Source: Schistosoma haematobium (taxonomy: Eukaryota; Platyhelminthes; Trematoda; Strigeidida; Schistosomatidae). Taken from it: a stretch of 64,000 nt of DNA. Below the pieces are notes generated by a model. That model saw only the letters and a program-made list of their open reading frames with translations. It searched no databases and was not told the DNA's origin. The translations under genes were made by a program, and so were the position numbers. The stretch is taken from positions 12,770,787 through 12,834,786 of the forward strand of contig NC_067195.1 of the NCBI RefSeq assembly GCF_000699445.3, given 5' to 3'. Below, in pieces: positions 35,306 through 46,975 of this stretch. Position 1 is the first letter of the stretch, and each line of letters begins with the position of its first letter.

Positions 35306-37738
35306 ATGTCCGGCGCTTTAACCGGATCACAAACCAATGGTGCACATGGGCTCCAGATGCTGCAGGAACGAATGGCGTTTGAATCAATCGTTGGTCACCG
35401 GCTACCATGGGACTGCATCTCCTTACGATGCTCCACTGCCTTGTGGGTTAGACCTATAGGTCAAAGGCTCGGGGTGTGGCCCCTTAAGATAACCACCTGC
35501 TTCGGTTTGGGCACTCGTGCAGTATCACAGCCCACACGCAAATGATGAACTCTCTATATCTATGGAAACTACTTTTCTCGCTTCGAATAACAATCAAATG
35601 ATTCAAATTATTATCATTACTATTATTGTTATTATTATTACCATTATTATTATTATTGTTATTATTATTATTATTTACTACGACATTATTCACCCTCTTT
35701 TATTCCTACTCTGTCTATGCTTATTTTTTCGACTTATACAGCAGCTCGTCTTTGGTGGATATTCGACTCTATCTAAACGTTCTCGAGTCACTGCCTAGTT
35801 GAAAATTGTATGTTACCACCGAATATGAGTACTGAAGCAGTTTTTCTGAAACCACGTGCACCATACAAACTGGCTGCCTTCAACTTCCGCACACTTATGC
35901 AGGTTGGACAACAGATAGGGCTGGCTAAGTCTTTGGAAAGTCTTAATATCGACGTTTGTTGTCTATACAAAACCCGTATTCAAGACTTTAGTGAAGTACT
36001 ACAAATTTGCTCTCCATCTGTCGCTTCGAAAAGCTTGTTTTACGTGCGTTTATCCGGGGACCCTGTGGCATCTTCGTCTGGTCTTGCTGGCGTTGGTGTC
36101 GCACTAAGCACTAGAGCTGAGGTAGCACTAATCGATTGGATCCCCATTAACAGTCGGCTATGTGTTGTTAGATTAGAGAGTTCCATCAAAGTGAGAAGAA
36201 ATCGGCGTGAGAAACGATGTATTTTCGTCATCTCCATCTATGCTCTGACAGATTGCACCAGGTTTCTTCAGGCTCCGTACAACTCATCGAAGCCCGTCGG
36301 TCTACTCCGGGTGACCGTCCAAGCTATTGGCTTCCGTCGTACTTCGTAGGTTGTTCAAAACCCGAGAAAGATTGACTTGCGGGGATCAGGTTGGTTTTCG
36401 TTCTGGTCGAGGATGTATTGGTCATATCTTCACCCTCCGCCAAATGTTAGAACACCGTCATACTTATCAAAGGCCAACAATCGTAGTGTTTCTTGACATC
36501 ACGGCTGCCTTCGATTCGTTAGACAGGACTGTTCTCTGGGATTTTCTATTGAAGAAGGGTGTGCCTGAGAAGTTTATTAACATCCTATAGGCCCTATATA
36601 CAAACACCCCAGGCAGAGTGAGGGCATACAACCACCGTTCTCCATTGTTCCATTCAAGCAGTGGGGTTAGACAGGGTTGCCCAATCTCAACATTCCTCTT
36701 CAACTTTGCCATCGATGACATTCCGAAAACAGCCCTGATGGATGTAAGTAATGACAGTGTGGATCTGTTGCCTGGAGAAAGACTTCTCGACCTTGAGTAT
36801 GTGGATGATATTGTCTTACTGAGTGATAATGTCCAAGCCATGCAATCCGCATTCAATGAGCGTCCGTAGTTATGGTATGTGCTTTGCACATTCGAAGTGC
36901 AAAGTACTTTTACAAGACTGGCAGGATTCTAATCCTGTACTCACTCTGGATGGTGAGCAGATAGAAGTGGTCGAGAAGTTCGTGTATCTGGGTAGCTGCA
37001 TAAGTGCTGGTGGTGGCGTCAGCGAGAGCAGTTTTGCTCTATGCTTGTGAAACCTGACCTCTCCGAGTTGAGGATGTTAGACGACTCTCTGTGTTCGATC
37101 ATCGTTGTCTCCGAAGGATTGCTGACATCCCATGGCAACACCATGTTAGTAATGCAGAGGTTCGGCATCGTGTGTTCGGGCATAGAGACGATAATCCGAT
37201 TAGTGTCACCATCTTGAAACACCGACTTCGGTGGCTTGGACATGTTCTACGAATGTCGTCCCAGAGAATTCCACGTTGTGCATTATTTGCGGACTCTGGG
37301 ACTGGTTGTAAAAAGCGGAGAGGTGGTCAGTGTAAGACATGGTGTCGTGGTATGAAAGAAAGCTGCAAAGGGCTGGCTTGTGTTGGTCCTTCACGACTCC
37401 CTGGCTGGGGTCCGAGAGATGGTGCGACACAGTGGCTAGAGACGTTATCAGATATGGCTCAGAATAGAAGCCAGTGGCGATTCTGCCGTAATCTTCTTTT
37501 ACTTTCTTCATAAAAAGTGGTTGTGTCTTCTTTAACTGAAAGATTTCTTCTGATTGTACCTTTCCGTTCCCCCATTTTTACCATGATTATTATTACACCA
37601 CCTTACATCAATCTCTTAGTTATTATTCTCTTTTTTTTCTTTTCCTTCCCTTTAAATTCCCATTGTTTTGTGTGGCGCATATATATTTGGCGCATTCTTG
37701 TACCAATATTTATGTGTTGAAATAAATAAATAGATAAT
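35306..37738 (+). mobile_element. RTE-A copy 3 with a further internal deletion
   Basis: Plus-strand copy with 5' UTR, TTA tract, endonuclease N-terminus (35810-36250), then a jump at about 36310 from the linker directly into the RT at ALASVVLRRLFKTRERL. About 650 bp present in copies 1 and 2 are lost. RT motifs FRSGRGCIGHI, FLDITAAFDSLD, VRQGCPISTFLFNF and LEYVDDIVLLSD follow, then the C-terminal tail to 37513 and the 3' UTR with GTGTGGCGCATATATATTTG and (AAAT)n. It shares with copy 2 the 120-bp deletion near 37025 and with both copies the loss of the endonuclease catalytic half. Confidence 0.85.
35603..35675. repeat. TTA microsatellite in RTE-A copy 3
   Basis: Interrupted (ATT)n in the 5' UTR at the same site as in copies 1 and 2. 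Confidence 0.85.
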
Positions 37739-37740
37739 AA

Positions 37741-38095
37741 TTTGATCCGCAAGGCAATGGAGCAACGCAAGGAGGTGCAGTCCCATGGTAACTTGTGATC
37801 AACGATAGGTTCATACGCCATTCGTTCCACCAGAATCCTGGAGCCGATATGAACCATTGGTCTAGAATCAGGGTTTTCCAACTCCGTTAGGTGGATTCTC
37901 CGTATCCACCAACCCGGTTAAAACGTCAGACATTCGCTTTCCATCCTCGAAATTTCGTAAACAACACCCCTGCCGCGAGAAGGAAGTGAGTAGGATTTCT
38001 CTGTCATTAGCTCTATACGTCTGGCCATGTGAGAGCATTTCGAGAGGGAGAGCTGACTCTCCCCACCCTCGGCCGTACCAGGGCACTTTGGGGCT
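37741..38095 (-). mobile_element. RTE-A-like 5' UTR fragment
   Basis: The minus strand from 38095 (GTGCCCTGGTACGGCCGAGG) to 37741 (GCGGATCAAATTA) is homologous to the 5' UTR at 12070-11780. It ends immediately next to the (AAAT)n tail of copy 3. It has only UTR sequence. Confidence 0.75.
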
Positions 38096-38539
38096 GTATG
38101 CATTTTGTTTGTGACGATGGTCGCACTGATTGTGATTAAGAAAGAGGGAAAATACAGTTTCATTTGCTCACAGATACTCATGAAACGAAATATCGCTAAA
38201 GTCTCATGTTTTATTTACTAATGACATTCAATCAACAACCAACGTTCTGAGTAGAATATAATAAATATACGACCATCAGAAAATTAGGTCAAATTTCATA
38301 TCATATTACAATATTTTAAAGGCTAATTATACTTTGGACAGCATAACTATCAATAGTAAACTTATTAACAAATAAATAACTCTTGTACATCTAATTATGG
38401 AAGCATTTGATGTGAATATGGTTGTTTGTTCTTCTCTAACATAATAAAATATTCATTTGTAGATTTCTGCACTAACACATCGATAGTGTTAGAAAAAAAT
38501 TATTTCAGTAGTTCAATTCACCAATCGAAAGAAATTTTT

Positions 38540-38790
38540 GTCAGTATGGGGTTGTAGAGATCGTTAAATTGGATTGAAATCATGGACCAATCTAAGTAAG
38601 ACCACTACTGAAAAGCTTGGATGCCACCTCAGTGGTCTGGTGGTTAAGCGTTCGTGTGCGAGACCAGAAGTCCTGGGTCCGACTCCCACATATAAGGTCG
38701 TGGATGCACACTGCCGGGGGGTCCACCGCCAGGATAAAAAGGGATTTCCAGTGCTTTCAGGTTTTAGTGGTGATTATTTGAACAAATAAA
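38540..38790 (+). repeat. tRNA-like SINE with inverted tail
   Basis: 38540-38600 is a tail in minus orientation (complement of GGTCCATGATTTCAATCC ...). From 38617 a plus-strand tRNA-like block follows (CCTCAGTGGTCTGGTGGTTA, GGGTCCGACTCCC), then a ruined hammerhead (CTGCCGGGGGGTCC, no GAAA in place) and the tail CCAGTGCTTTCAGG. The inverted-tail layout repeats what is seen at 1441 and 28231. Confidence 0.65.
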
Positions 38791-38984
38791 TTTAGTTTAT
38801 AGCAGTTAAACGAAGCCTTAAACACCATGCTTCGACACCTTATAAGATTAGCTTCTTAATAATTAAATAAAATGCTTACAGAAACTATAGTTAGTCCACA
38901 AGCTAAAAAAAATCAACCAAACCTCTTAATTTGCTTATTGAGTTTAGGATAGCAATCAATTTTCTCTGTGAAATATCATATTAC

Positions 38985-39176
38985 CTGAAGCAATCGTTTT
39001 ACTTCACTTCCATGATCGTAATTTTTAGCACCAATAGTTACTTCGGTGAATTGTTGTTCAGCTATTTCTATAGCTGTTGTAGCTCCACTGACAACAACAC
39101 AACTTTTACCAGTTTGCTCACGAATCATATCACTCACTAGTTTGACTCGATTTTCTTCTGAATACAAAACAAGACC
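38985..39176 (-). CDS. Glycerol-3-phosphate dehydrogenase exon 3
   Basis: Acceptor AG at 39178-39177, donor GTAATA after 38985; exactly 64 codons, phase 0 at both ends. Encodes GLVLYSEENRVKLVSDMIRE to SEVKRLLQ. The Rossmann-domain end VVVSGATTAIEIAEQQFTEV corresponds to the GAN(I/M)A-E motif of the family, with Thr replacing the usual Asn (Asn151 in human GPD1). Intron 3 to exon 4 is about 7.3 kb and full of repeats. Confidence 0.88.
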
Positions 39177-39569
39177 CTACATTCGATTAAAAAAAAAGAA
39201 ATAACGAGAAATTATGAGAAAAAAAGCGATTTATGGGAAAGAGTATTGTATCGCAAAATAAATCCATTCAATTAGACTTTTTTGCATTTCACCTTTTTGT
39301 ACTACATGGATAGTGGATCTATATAAGTATTATGAGACGCTATAAGTTGTAATCTAAATTAAATTAGTTGTCCAAGTGAGCAAAAAACTATTTACAATGC
39401 GAGTTTAACTAGCTATTAGACTAAAATATTGACATAATCAACCTAAGATTAATGAAAGCTCATTTACCAAAAATAATTATTTCAGTTAAGCCAGATTAAC
39501 AATAAAAATACAATTACCTAATGTCGTAACTAATGATTTAACAACAATATTCTCAAAAGCCATAAACTT

Positions 39570-40000
39570 CGGGCAGACAAATGTTAGGTGTTTGAAGTTT
39601 GTGAGTAGGAAACCCTGAACCTAGATTCCACACTAGTTGTTACTAGTTAGTAATATATGCATGCAATTTCGAAGGAATCGATGCGTCAACCAGAGGAATT
39701 TAAACTAACATCACCCAGCCTCACAGTTTGAGACATCGTTCCGAAAATTACCCTTGTGAAGGACCAAGATATTTACAACTGGTTGGTTATTGATTAGTGA
39801 TCAATGTCATGTTTCACTAGTCCCTCAGTGATGATAGAACTCCATCGACTAAGTTGCATGTTGTCACTAGTCTAGGTGACTTGATATCTTATGCACCATG
39901 ATGAGATGTTACATGGTTGGAGTTAGTAGGTAGGAAATCCTGGATCTGGGTTTTTACTAGTTGTTACTCTTCAATAAGGCGTTTCAGCTGAGCGCATGAG
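39570..40000. repeat. Diverged tandem duplication in intron 2
   Basis: The block GTGAGTAGGAAACCCTGAAC, CTAGATT, ACTAGTTGTTAC at about 39600-39648 recurs at about 39928-39968 as GTAGGTAGGAAATCCTGGAT, CTGGGTT, ACTAGTTGTTAC, followed in both by a stretch with ATGCGTC or GAGACGTCGATTC. The period is about 325 bp. No coding content. Confidence 0.45.
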
Positions 40001-41703
40001 ACGTCGATTCACTTAAACTAATAGTTACATGCAACGTAATTGACAGGATCCGAACAGAACTGAACAATTAAAGAAGCATAAAACCGATTACTACCCGGTG
40101 ATCAATTAATTGCCAATAGACACAAAAAATATGAAGCGTGGAACAATAACTATTTGCTCTAAGCTAATTTTTGTGGAACGAATTTGAAACAGAAAGTACT
40201 AAAGTCTTCCATAGCAAAAATTAATAAGCGAAAATCAAAATGCATAAATGAATAATATACTGTTTAACGGCGAATTTGCTGGACCGTGGTGTCAAAATTT
40301 TGGCTCTATCGTTTGGACTCTAAACATTTTCCGCCTTAAAGATGCTTCAATAACACTGATGGTTAAGCACTTATCATTTATGAGCAAAGCACCTTTAAAG
40401 ATAAGGACTGACAATCCCATAGTGAAATCCCAAGGGATAAATTAGAATCACTGTCGATCAAAGTTCTGTATTTTGTTGGTAGTTTGTAATTTAAGTGCTC
40501 AATGTGTTTAATGAAATGCATCAGATGGGTAGAGCGATCGACTAACTTCTCAATGTAACATTTTTCTTTGTTGACACACATGAAAAAGGTATGCGGATCT
40601 TCATTTATCTTTACTTTTATTGTAATTCAACTAGTTAGACTAATGAATCATTTTCGCTTCCCAACAGTTAGCAACAACACGATTTACCAAACGATCAAAA
40701 GTTTCTTAGATTCAGTCTCGTATTTCGACCTGAGATTAATGTAGTTCCATAAAAACTTTATTAGGTTCCTTGAGTCTGAAAGCTACATCAAGTACTTTAA
40801 GTCCTCCAACTCTTTCTAGTGTTCATCTAAGTTTGAATACGCAGATTCAGACATATCAACTAGTTATCGCTGGATTTAGTAATGGTCCCTTTATTCAATG
40901 CAGAGAACCAAATTGGCATTTCTCAAGACTAAACAGTAGTACTATGAGAGATTAGAAAGGCACACTTTCAGCTATACCACCAATGTTTACACGGAGGTCG
41001 TATTCGTTCAACAGTACGTTATTGCTTTCATAGCGAAAAACTTTAGCAGCAAAGTACTGATTTTGAATTAAAAACTTTGAAAGTAATATGTTTCACACTA
41101 AAACTTCGAAATATTAGTTCTCTTTCCTGCAGGTCAGTCAAAATATTAGACATAATCTTTATCATACCGCAATACACATTGGCACAAAAACCAATCTTAA
41201 AAAGACCCGAAATCTCAAACAATGCAATGACACATAGTGAAGCCAAGATTCATGTTGGATAATAAACTTAACGGTATACTAGCAAAACGTACCGATACGT
41301 CTTTTAGGCCTGAAAGATAGTGGTTCGGAATCAATGTAAATAGAATTTATACAGCAAGAAATGGAAATGTACAGAAGATAGACTACCAGGAAGTTTAGAT
41401 GGAAATAAACAGTCCTAAGAAATCAAAAACTCTCAAGGTTCTTATTTAGTAGGTAATCTTTGGTTCGTCGGACGATCTGGACTATTTTAACGAATTTAGA
41501 TATTTAAGTCTGTGTACATGTCACCCAGTTAATGTGAGCACTTGAGCAACTAAATGCTAGACAAAGTGGCATGAAAAAAACTAAATATCAACACAATATT
41601 TTACTGCTTCATTATAACGTAAACATAAAGACTAACGCTTATACCTAGAATAACATTGATCGTGAACCAAGCAAGAAAATTAATAATATTGCCTGAAACT
41701 CAC

Positions 41704-41958
41704 TTTACAGAAGGAGACAAAGTAGGCATTTTCTTTGACATGCCCATTCATTTGTTTTATTAACCACTGTACATATCGAGATGGATAAGCAACTACTATG
41801 ATATCAGCATCTGAAACAACTTCTTTGATATTACTGTTTGCTACGACATTAGTAGGAATAGTAATGCATGGCAAATATACTGGATTTATATGATCGTTAT
41901 TGATATAATCAACCAAATTTCGGTCATTGTGAGTTTCACCACGTACATACATAGCGAT
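41704..41958 (-). CDS. Glycerol-3-phosphate dehydrogenase exon 2
   Basis: Acceptor TTTTAG, donor GTGAGT; 85 codons, phase 0. Encodes IAMYVRGETHNDRNLVDYIN, the strand-loop region ending NPVYLPCITIPTNVVA, and ADIIVVAYPSRYVQWLIKQM up to the conserved Lys at the exon end (SFCK, Lys120 in human GPD1). The YLP and P.N..A motifs fit the cytosolic NAD-dependent family. Intron 2 (39177-41703) is about 2.5 kb. Confidence 0.9.
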
Positions 41959-41999
41959 CTAAAAGCCATTTGAATATCGGTATATTCTGACAAACTCAC

Positions 42000-42098
42000 C
42001 TTACTACAAAACTCATTTGAAGACGCGACGTTATCGGCGATAACTTTAGCAATAGCTGTGCTCCAGGCACCACATCCCAAAACAACAACTTGCTTCAT
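42000..42098 (-). CDS. Glycerol-3-phosphate dehydrogenase exon 1 (N-terminus)
   Basis: This exon starts the NAD-dependent enzyme that interconverts dihydroxyacetone phosphate and glycerol 3-phosphate in the cytosol. ATG at 42098 opens MKQVVVLGCGAWSTAIAK, the first beta strand and glycine-rich NAD loop; it ends at AAG with donor GTGAGT. The usual loop is GxGNWG; here it is GCGAWS. An in-frame ATG lies 18 codons upstream (reading MFKRNGG...) in the same open frame, so a longer N-terminus is possible, but the chosen start gives the usual length before the loop. Intron 1 is only 41 bp. Exons 1-4 give about 246 residues; the family is about 350, so the C-terminal third is missing from view. A truncated LINE sits 269 bp upstream. 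Confidence 0.85.
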
Positions 42099-42366
42099 CG
42101 GGACGGCAAAAGAAAGGTTCGCTAGAAGCCGCCCGCCGTTTCGTTTGAACATCCTTGAATGGCCAGATATAAGGCGGCCATTTCGTAATTCAATTGCTCC
42201 GGGTGACGATGAAGAAGTCAAGTTACAGGTTCTCGCGCGCATGTTGCATAACGTCAAGGGTTTTGAATGTCGTTATTTACCAGCTATTAACAGCATTTTT
42301 TCCGTCACATGTCAATTTTTGTAATGTTTGTGCTTGTTATATAGCTTTGACTTCAGTTTATTGGTT

Positions 42367-44905
42367 CAGAAAGGACCAGACCATTCTGATGGGAGATTTC
42401 AATGCCAAGGTTGGAACGGATAACACCGGATATGAAGACATCATGGGACGACACGGACTGGGAGAAAGGAAAGAAAATGGTGAGAGATTTGCAAACCTAT
42501 ATGCCTTCAATAAACTGGTCATAGGTGGCAATATATTCCCACATAAACGCATTCACAAAATCACATGGACTTCACCGGATCAAACCACGCAAAACCAAAT
42601 CGACCATATCTGCATCAACAAAAAGTTCAGGAGGACGATGAAAGATGTGAGAACCAAGAGAGGATCTGATATAGCATCAGATCACCACTTGCTGGTCGCC
42701 AAGATGAAATTGAAACTCGAGAGGTACTGGACAACGGGGCGGACAATATCACAAAAGTTCAATACGGCTTTTCTTCTGGATACTGACAAAATCAACAAAT
42801 TCAAGATAGCCCTCAGCAATAAGTTCCAGGCCTTTCATGATCTACTCAATGGAGAAGGAACTACCATAGAGAGCGACTGGAAGGGGATCAAAGAAGCAAT
42901 CACTTCAACATGCCATGAGGTTCTAAGCCACAAGAAGCAACATCACAAGGAATGGATCACTGTTGATACACTGGATAAGATTCAAGAAAGTAGGAACAAG
43001 ATGGAAGCAATCAATACCATCCGAACAAGAGCAGAAAAATCCAAGGCACAAGCTGAATACACAGAAGTAAACAAGTAGGTGAAGAGAAGCACCATAACCG
43101 ACAAACGTAAATATGTGGAAGATTTAGCAATGACAGCGGAAAAAGGCTGCAAGAGAAGGAAACATGAGACAACTGTATGACATGACAAAGAAACTCTCTG
43201 GAAATCGCCGAAAACCAGAACGACCAATGAAAAGGAAGGGAGGCAAGGTAATCACCAATATTGAAGAGCAACGAAACAGGTGGGTAGAATGCTTCAAAGA
43301 ACTCTTAAATCGACCAGCCCCACTGAACCCACCCAACATCGAAGCAGCACCCACGGACCTCCCAAGCAATGTTGGCCCATCAACAATTGAAGAGATAAGC
43401 ATAGCCATCAGGCAAATAAAGAGTGGCAAAGCAGTAGGACCAGACGACATTCCAGCAGAGGCACTAAAAGCAGACGTGGCGGCAACTGCAAGGATACTCC
43501 ACATTCTCTTCAATAAGATTTGGGATGAGGAACAAGTACCAAAAGACTGGAAAGAAGAACTTCTGATCAAAATACCGAAGAAAGGTGATCTCAGCAAGTG
43601 TGATAACTACAGGGGCATCACTCTTCTCTCAATACCGGGAAGAGTCTTCAACAGGGTATTGTTAAACAGGATGAAGGACTGCGTAGACGCCCAACTTCGA
43701 GACCAACAGGCAGGATTCCGTAAGGATAGATCATGTACAGACCAAATCGCAACTCTACGGATCATCGTGGAACAATCAATTGAATGGAATTGATCACTCT
43801 ACATCAACTTCATTGACTACGAAAAGGCATTTGATAACGTAGACAGACCAACACTGTGGCAACTTCTTCGACACTACGGCGTGCCTCAGAAGATAGTCAA
43901 TATCATACAGAATTCATATGATGGATTACGCTACAAAATCGTGCATGGAGGACAGTCGACAAAGTCGTTCGAAGTAAAAACCGGTGTTAGGCAAGGTTGC
44001 TTACTCTCACCCTTTCTCTTTCTCCTGGTGATCGACTGGATCATGAAGACGCCAACATCTGAAGGGAAGCACGAGATGGAGTGGACATCCAGGATGCAGC
44101 TGGACGATCTAGACTTCGCAGATGATCTGGCCCTCCTATCGCAATCGCAACAACAAATGCAGGAGAAAACGACCAGTGTAGCAGCAGCAGCCTCAGTAGC
44201 AGTAGATCTCAATATACACAAAGGGAAAAGCAAGATTCTCCGATACAGCACAGCATGCACCAATCCAGTCACAATTGACGGAGAAGACTTGGAAGATGTA
44301 AAAACCTTTACATATTTGTGCAGCATCATTGATGTACAGGGTGGATCTGATGCAGATGTGAAGGCGCGGATCGGCAAAGCAAGGGCAGCATATTTACAAC
44401 TGAGGAACACCTGGAACTCAAAGCAACTGTCAACCAACACCAAGGTCAGGATTTTCAATACAAATGTCAAGACAGTTCTACTGTATTGGGCAGAAACCTG
44501 GAGAACAACGAAAGCCATCATTCAGAAGATACAAGTGTTTATTAACAGTTGTCTACGCAAAATATTTCGGATCCGTTGGCCGGACACTATTAGCAACAAC
44601 CAACTGTGGGAAAGAACAAACCAGATCCCAGTGGAGGAAGAAATTAGGAAGAAGCGCTGGAATTGGATAGGACACACATTGAGGAAAGCACCCAACTGCG
44701 TCGCAAGACAAGCCCTCACATGGAATCCTCAAGGCCAAAGGAAAAGAAGAAGACCAAAGAACACATTACGCCGGGAAATGGAAATAGACACGAGAAAAGT
44801 GAACAAGAACTGGATGGAACTAGAAACGAAGGCGGAGGACAGAGTGGGTTGGAGAATGCTGGTCGGCGGCCTATGCTCCATTAGGAGTAACAGGCGTAAG
44901 TAAGT
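42367..44905 (+). pseudogene. RTE-B LINE, 5'-truncated
   Basis: It starts abruptly in the endonuclease at ILMGDFNAKVG (42388) and continues with QNQIDHICINKK and SDHHLLVAKMKLKLE. A stop at 43076 is followed by a shift into RT: KSGKAVGPDDIPAEALK, IPKKGDLSKCDNYRGI, QQAGFRKDRSCTDQI, stop near 43791, [23 protein letters not shown] and [12 protein letters not shown]. The C-terminal tail [12 protein letters not shown] and [20 protein letters not shown] ends at 44903, followed by TAAGTAAGTAGG. The FADD box is intact, but two or three breaks kill the frame. RTE clade by single-ORF layout and short tandem 3' end. Confidence 0.88.
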
Positions 44906-45514
44906 AGGTAATCGGTAGTTCGAAGTATTTGTTGCTCACAACCTGGATGAAAGTTTATTCAGCCTAATGTGATTATTCGTAACAATACAAACTCAACTAA
45001 GTGAAAATCAGCACTTATCAAGTCAAAAATAGAACCTGGTCATATTTTCAATCAAAAATAAGCTCGTAAACCTTTTACATATACTGTCGTTTCTGACTGA
45101 ACTGACATATTATTATGTAACGTATCTGATGAAGAAAAATGATATGAGTAACAATTGACGTTGATAGCCATTTCTGTCTGCTTTCTGAGCATATACGGGA
45201 ACTGTGTATAACAATACTGTAAGTGCTACAATAATTAGTCACATATTCTTGATAAGTAAAGCGAACTGCGATTTTTTTGAGCATAGTGTGGGGCCAGTGA
45301 AATGTGAATAAGCCCTAGTCAAATCATCAGGGGGTTGGATCACTGAATATCAAACCGATCATCGATCCCTGTCAAGGTAAATGATGACCAGTGCGCATTA
45401 TCTAGTCGTACACAATGGACTGGCCCATTAGGTGGTGGTCTTACTATCGCTTGTATCTACTTTAACTAATATGATTCTGTAGCAATGTCCTTTGTGGTGT
45501 CCAGTCTTCAAAGC

Positions 45515-45680
45515 ATATACAGTACCTTGATACGTCAATGAGGTAGTTCACGTAAGGTGCTGACCACTGTATATGACTTCGACGTTAGTTGGTTCGTCAC
45601 ACCATTCACGTCTAACTCGAATAGGCCTCCAATCATTTTCGACATAGATCATCTACGTTGGTGATCTACACTTGCAATTT
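45515..45680 (+). repeat. Diverged repeat shared with 3115-3300
   Basis: Partner of the repeat near the left end of the window. It lies just upstream of the Gypsy protease segment. Confidence 0.35.
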
Positions 45681-45689
45681 TCCTAAGTC

Positions 45690-46065
45690 AAAACCGACCG
45701 ACTCGAAAAACAACTCGGGAAACTTCCAAGCAGGCACGCGTTAACGGCGAACACAGTCGTCTGCTATACGTCACAGATTTGACAACGAGAGTTCGTTACC
45801 TCGTCGACACTGGCGCAGAAGTTAGCATTCTCCCAGAGGATTCTGACGACCGACTTCACGGATTGTCTTCAAACTTACAGGCGGCAAACGGAAAACCTAT
45901 CACTACGTATGGCAAAAGGTACGTTTACCTGAACGTGGGTTTACGCAAACCCATTCAATGGATGTTCGTTGTTGCAGATGTTTCTATGCCTATCATTGGT
46001 ATGGACCTTCTACAACACCGTAATCTAATCATCGACACGCGCAAATGGAGGCTAGTAGACGGAAA
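45690..46065 (+). pseudogene. Ty3/Gypsy aspartic protease segment
   Basis: The open frame passes through RLLYVTDLTTRVRYLVDTGA, EVSILPEDSDD, GKRYVYLNVGLRKPIQWMFV and IIGMDLLQHRNLIIDT. DTGA is the retropepsin catalytic motif and IIGMDLL the C-terminal (I/L)(I/L)G motif. Upstream gag and a 5' LTR were not found. The frame is cut at about 46065 by a Penelope insertion. Confidence 0.85.
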
Positions 46066-46975
46066 CACCAACTGTGTATACAAATTTACATGTACCTGCC
46101 AAAGCAGTTACATTGGTAGAACAGAAAGGAGAGCCTACGTCCGATTCAAAGAACATATTCCTAAAAGTTTAAGATTAAATGGATTGAACTCATTCAACAG
46201 TGCTATCGCAAGACATCTCCTTGATACAGGACATAAAGCTGATATACTGAAGTCCTTCAAGGTGATTAACAAACAATCAAACTCGAACCTTTTGAAATTC
46301 GCTGAAGCGTTAGCAATCAAACGTTTAAAACCAGATCTATGTATACAAAAAGAGACAGTAATAAATCTTTCCTTACCCTGGTAACAATAACCCCCACTCT
46401 TTCTATTAATTTGCTCCTATTTATTTATTTATTACGCCATTATTCCAACTCTTTCTGAAATATAAATTACATCATATATAACTGATTGATTTCAATTCAT
46501 ATTTTCTTTATTACCATTAATCTATTTTCATGAGTTCTAATCATTCGCTGAGATTTTACAAATATATTCTTCTTTTTAATGTCTCAAATTAACTCGGCGC
46601 CCAAATATTGTGAAACTATTCGTTCAAATTTAGACGAAAGTTCTTATTTATTGTTCTAATCACTATTTCAATGTTCCAGAACTTCCCCTCTCTAACTTTA
46701 TTTATTTATTCGAATCAAACATTTTATGAGCTCATTAACTCTATCTGAATCTTTGCTTGCTACATCATCATACACATGTATTGATCCTTAATCACACTCT
46801 TATGTATAAATATGTCAATATCTGTAATAATTTGAATTTTCAAATAATTTAGGTTGTAAGCAGCTGATGAGAACCTAACGAAATAAAATGAATTCATATT
46901 ATTCTGCACCAATCTTTGTTCTTGCTCTATTTAAAACTAAATTATCCGTTTGCTTAACTTCTTTTTCTGGTTGCA
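46066..46975 (+). mobile_element. Penelope-like element inserted in Gypsy pol
   Basis: 46066-46384 encodes an unbroken GIY-YIG nuclease end: NCVYKFTCTCQSSYIGRTER, RAYVRFKEHIPKS, ARHLLDTGHKADI, LAIKRLKPDLCIQKE, stop at 46382. About 590 bp of AT-rich 3' sequence follow, including a hammerhead-like motif at 46860-46907. Gypsy sequence resumes near 46976 (LSPVTIKHTIDPLYQPLLDK). The element is 5'-truncated, so its RT is absent. In the combined frame the protease reads straight into the nuclease, which is an accident of insertion. Confidence 0.8.
46860..46907 (+). ncRNA. Hammerhead-like motif at Penelope 3' end
   Basis: In order: GCAG (stem I), CTGATGA, G-AACCTAA-C (only one closing pair for stem II), GAA, ATAA, a self-complementary loop around ATGAATTCAT, TTAT (stem III), T as cleavage base, CTGC (stem I). 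Core bases, stem I, stem III and the UH site all fit a type I hammerhead; stem II is almost absent. Hammerheads in Penelope terminal repeats are established knowledge. An alternative hairpin (TTAGGTT with AACCTAA) competes. Confidence 0.5.

Noticed and set aside
38617..38690. tRNA gene
   Set aside because: A- and B-box-like sequences are present, but the flanks and the downstream ruined hammerhead show it is a SINE head; the acceptor stem does not pair.
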